DNA of 64,000 nt from positions 39,592,001-39,656,000 of the forward strand of contig JAIVEN010000010.1 in NCBI GenBank assembly GCA_026686845.1, in the 5' to 3' direction. Under the pieces are notes generated by a model that did not search any database, was not told where the DNA came from, and saw only the letters and a program-made list of their open reading frames with translations. Within the stretch, counting starts at the first letter, position 1, and each line of letters starts with the position of its first letter. This stretch comes from Adenanthera pavonina. Its lineage: Eukaryota; Streptophyta; Magnoliopsida; Fabales; Fabaceae. Below, in pieces: positions 60,641-64,000 of this stretch. The position numbers and the translations under genes were made by a program.

Positions 60641-61365
60641 TAAAATAAAACCAAAATTGAAATAGTCTAAACTACCCTTAACTTTTTTCCCATTCTTCCT
60701 TCCTTCTTCCTTCTTCCTTCTCCTTCCCTGCATACTTCTTCCGCCACCATTAATGACCCGTAGCGCTGAGAAGCCACCAGCAGAGCAAACAGGTGAAAAC
60801 AAACGATGCCTAGAGAATTGTTATTTCAAAATAAAAAATTAAACCCAAGCAACCTAACCTTGCATCTCCCTCTCACAAAAACATAATTGTTACACCCAGC
60901 CACGGCTTTGACAATAATCAGAAAGCAAAAAATAATAAAACACCCGACCCAAGAATCGATGGCAAATATGGATAGAAGATCTTTGATGCTGCAGGCTTAT
61001 TGGCTTGTATCTTTATTAAAGTAATGGAGCTTTAACTTATTGGCTTATATCTTTATTAAGGTAATGAAGCATTGCAAAGGAGAATGTTTCAGAAATAATG
61101 TTAAGTTTGCCTTTAATCTCAGAGGTTTGTGCTAAATTTTAAGTTCCCATTTACTTGGTAAATTGCTGTGTGCTAGTTGTAATTTTTTTATTATTTTATA
61201 AATTTGTAGCATGAGGTTTCCTTCTTTTTGATCCATAGTAGATAGATTCAACAGTGTTTTACATTGGCTGTCCTCCCCCTTTGTCCAAGCTTCGGACCGG
61301 CTATGAGAACATAGGCAGAGTTTTTTATGGTTTTTTGTTACACAGTAAAGCATTATTAGTCTACC

Positions 61366-61490
61366 ATTATTAGAAAGCATCTTATTGTGAATGACCTATC
61401 TGAAGATATGTTTTTTGATAGAGCACATTGAAATCATCTGATCTATATGACTGACCTCACTTAGTATGATAAGACTATTGCTTGTTTGAG
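61366..61490 (+). mobile_element. RTE LINE 3' tail fragment
   Basis: GTGAATGACCTATCTGAAGATATG, TTTTTGATAGAGCACATTGA and CCTCACTTAGTATGATAAGACTATTG match the tails at 46440-46580 and 8810-8900. It is 5'-truncated to about 110 bases. Confidence 0.7.
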
Positions 61491-64000
61491 ATTTCCTTCT
61501 TTTTGGATGTGAGAATCTCATATGATTTTGTGAAGTTTTGTGAAGTGAGTTACTTCGTGCAAAGGGAAATGAAAAGGCTGGTTCACCTTGAAGCATTATT
61601 AGTCTACCAGATATGCCTCCCATCCTGGCCGTGATCCAACATCTAAATGTGTGTCAAATAATTGCTATCTTCATATTTAATAACTGATAGGTATTATATT
61701 AAAACTATTAAGGGGCCTTCACTTTAGAGCTTAAGCTTTTAAGTTGGTCCTTGGCCTGTGTGAAATTCTAAAATAGGAAATAGTGATTTAGTCAGTCAGC
61801 CTCTTGGATTCTTATAGAGCTTAGAGAAGTACATGTACACATGTCTTACTAGTGCTATAGGAGTATAAGTCCATATACTTATGAGTTATGACATGGTATG
61901 CCTTTATGATTAAGTTTAAGCTGGAGTTTGGTCTTAATAATGTTCTAAATGTTTTCTATATTAGGGGCTTGTGATGTGGCTGATGCTCTGACACATGGGA
62001 TTTTGGGCATTATTTTGAAGATAAATAGTTGTGATCAGCAGCATATGAAGTTTTGTATTTAACCTCCAGCCATTGTTATCTAATTTTACAGTCAGCCTTA
62101 AATATTGTTCACGTTTATGCTCACTTAAAGAGAATTTAAAGCCTAATTAATTATCCTCCAGCCACTGTTAACATTTAATTTTTTACAGTCTTTTGCTGTT
62201 GGCCACATTGACTGACAAAGTGAAATGTGTAATCAGAACACACTTTTTAATTGCTGCTATTTATCGGGCACTGGAGAAAAGTAGTTCTAGATTTCCATAT
62301 GCTTGTAGACTACAAATTTCTTCTCTTATCATTAGCAGGTTGATACAGTTTCTGGTTAAGGATTTGACAGCTTGGTTTCTGTGGGATAATCTACCTTCTG
62401 GCGGTGGCTGTGTAGTTTTTGTTGATGCTAACCTAGCAGGAAGCTTTTTTCCTGCTCTATGAAGCAGCAGCACAGGTGTGCATAATATCATTATACTAGC
62501 AAGGAGCGACTGCTTTGAAGTACAATTTGTGGAATTATGTGCTTATCCCACATCTGTGGTTTAGCTTGTTGATCAAGACAACCATATGTTTGTTCCTTCT
62601 CTGTCTGTGTAAGTTGGGCTTTTGTTGAGCAATCCCCAGGTCTCTGGGTTTGGGAAAATACGATGAATGCCATCACATGAGCTTCTTGTGCATAAATTCA
62701 TATGCTACTGATTTTTCACTGTCAATATGGTGGTTCCTTTTTGCGGCCAAAATAGAAAAAATATGATTGCCCTTTTTTTTTTTCAGTTTTATTCTTTGGA
62801 ATTCATGAAATGAGGTCCTTTAGGCTAATAATAGTTAAATCTGGATCTTCTTTGCCCTAAAAAAATCTGGGCCTTCTTTAATGTGGTATCTTCTATTTAG
62901 TGTTTCATATTTTGTGGAGAAATGATGTATGGGCATTATTTGTTGGATGCCCTTTTAAGAAAAAGCTTGGATGTATTTTTTCTTTCTGCTATTAAATTTT
63001 TAAATAAATTATGACGTGAATGAATTTTTTCGAATGGATAAATTATGTATAGCTAATATCGATAAATGCCCTTCTGTTTGTGGCCTTAGCCCTTGGGTTG
63101 GGTCAGTATGCACTATAATTTATTTTATATCAAGACTATTAGAAAAGAAACTTACCTGTCATTATATATGGCATTGCCAATTCGAACAGCTGGATCTATT
63201 AGACTTATGTCTGTTTCTTGAAGCAAAATGAATGATGAAATTAGAAGCTTGGTCTAGTTGGTTATAGAAACGTAATATATAGTACGATAAGTAGGTTTTA
63301 GTTTATCAAAGGGTTGTATTGAAAAATGCAATCCGCTTCTAAAAGCATGTCATGGCATTCGTCTAAGCTTAGTGTTGACTCGTGTTATTTAGCAGGTAGG
63401 TACTCGTTCCCCACCAATTTTAAAAGATTCGTCTGCATACTCTGTTGAATCCCCATTTTTTTTCAATTGTAGGGTTCTAAAGGTCATGAAGGGTCCGGGC
63501 GTAACGGGTTCTAGAGATTAACTTGCTGGGCCTTGAGCCCCGTTAAACCGCAGTTTTTGGTGAGCCTGTAATTGTAAACTGAAGTTTTTGGTAGGGGGTT
63601 AATAAAAAAAAAATTGAGACATCAAAACAAAATCAAACCCATGAGTTACCAATAGGTTTGACTCGAACCAAAATAATTTTTTCTATTAAAAAATATTGTT
63701 ATGATTATTTTCTAATTATCTGACTTTTCCTTTCTAGTATAAAACCAAGAGTCAATCATAACACTGCAAAAAATAACTAATGCTCTATTAAAATCATAAA
63801 TGACAAATATTTTAAAATAAAATAAAATTTTCAAGATAATAACTCCTGTAGAACAATAAGAATAAATAAAGCTTACCGTTGAAGAATTCGAGTTCAAATT
63901 TCAGTCCACTATGAAGTTAATTTAAAAAATAATAAAACAAAGGAATGTACTAGATCAAATTATCAAAAGATTTTTTCTTTCCAGGATGGGGCTCTCTGTA
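61491..64000. other. Intergenic DNA, no gene recognised
   Basis: An 89-codon + ORF at 62193-62462 opens with CTG/TTG-type codons and ends with residues GSFFPAL; no family recognised. CCTCCAGCCAYTGTTA with ACAGTC occurs twice, at about 62064-62093 and 62156-62189, a local duplication. The rest is AT-rich and closed in all frames. Confidence 0.4.

Noticed and set aside
62193..62462. 89-codon ORF as a downstream gene
   Set aside because: No ATG near its start, no recognisable domain and no splice context that I could defend.

Overview
This window is nuclear DNA of a flowering plant, most likely a eudicot and probably woody; I cannot name the species. The evidence is spliced genes with GT-AG introns, AT-rich intergenic DNA, two plant-specific protein families, and many plant retrotransposons, MITEs and MULE-type elements, most of them decayed and several nested in one another.

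Two intact host genes lie on the + strand in the right half. (1) An ASYMMETRIC LEAVES1 / PHANTASTICA / ROUGH SHEATH2 MYB gene has an intronless CDS at 33742-34815 (357 aa). It lies behind an apparent 2.7-kb 5'UTR intron and carries overlapping upstream ORFs. (2) A PROTEOLYSIS6 (PRT6) N-recognin E3 ligase gene begins about 2.1 kb further on. I rebuilt 17 coding exons between 36922 and 57897 (2052 aa, phases consistent throughout). It has a UBR box, a split RING and a Cys/His-rich C-terminal region. Intron 4 is 7.7 kb and carries a chromovirus-type Ty3/gypsy element on the - strand, a Tourist-like MITE and an RTE LINE 3' tail. Intron 13 has a second MITE, intron 15 a young poly-A retroposon with a perfect 16-bp target duplication, and intron 9 appears to be a GC-AG intron.

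The left half (1-27440) is a transposon graveyard. 1255-9409 is a decayed Ty3/gypsy chromovirus whose 3' LTR was hit by a Tourist MITE, which was in turn hit by an RTE LINE. About 10000-14310 is a MULE transposase relic split by a probable 2.4-kb solo LTR. 16283-16790 (-) is a broken HMG-like / plant-mobile-domain-like ORF. 18570-25395 is an L1-type LINE end containing a Ty1/copia element, which itself contains a 1.65-kb unclassified insert. 25792-27432 is a 1.64-kb element with about 200-bp terminal inverted repeats and a 9-bp target duplication (MULE-like). 27450-30200 is AT-rich upstream DNA with no recognised gene.

The right end (57898-64000) holds the PRT6 3' region, degenerate LTR-retrotransposon pieces, another RTE tail, a one-ended MITE, and no recognised host gene.

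AS1 acts in leaf polarity and KNOX repression. PRT6 acts in the Arg/N-degron pathway of oxygen and nitric-oxide sensing. They sit side by side, but I see no evidence of a functional link. I found no CRISPR array, rRNA or tRNA gene, and no convincing new biological system. The most useful leads are the AS1 upstream ORFs, the two unclassified DNA elements and the PRT6 intron insertions.
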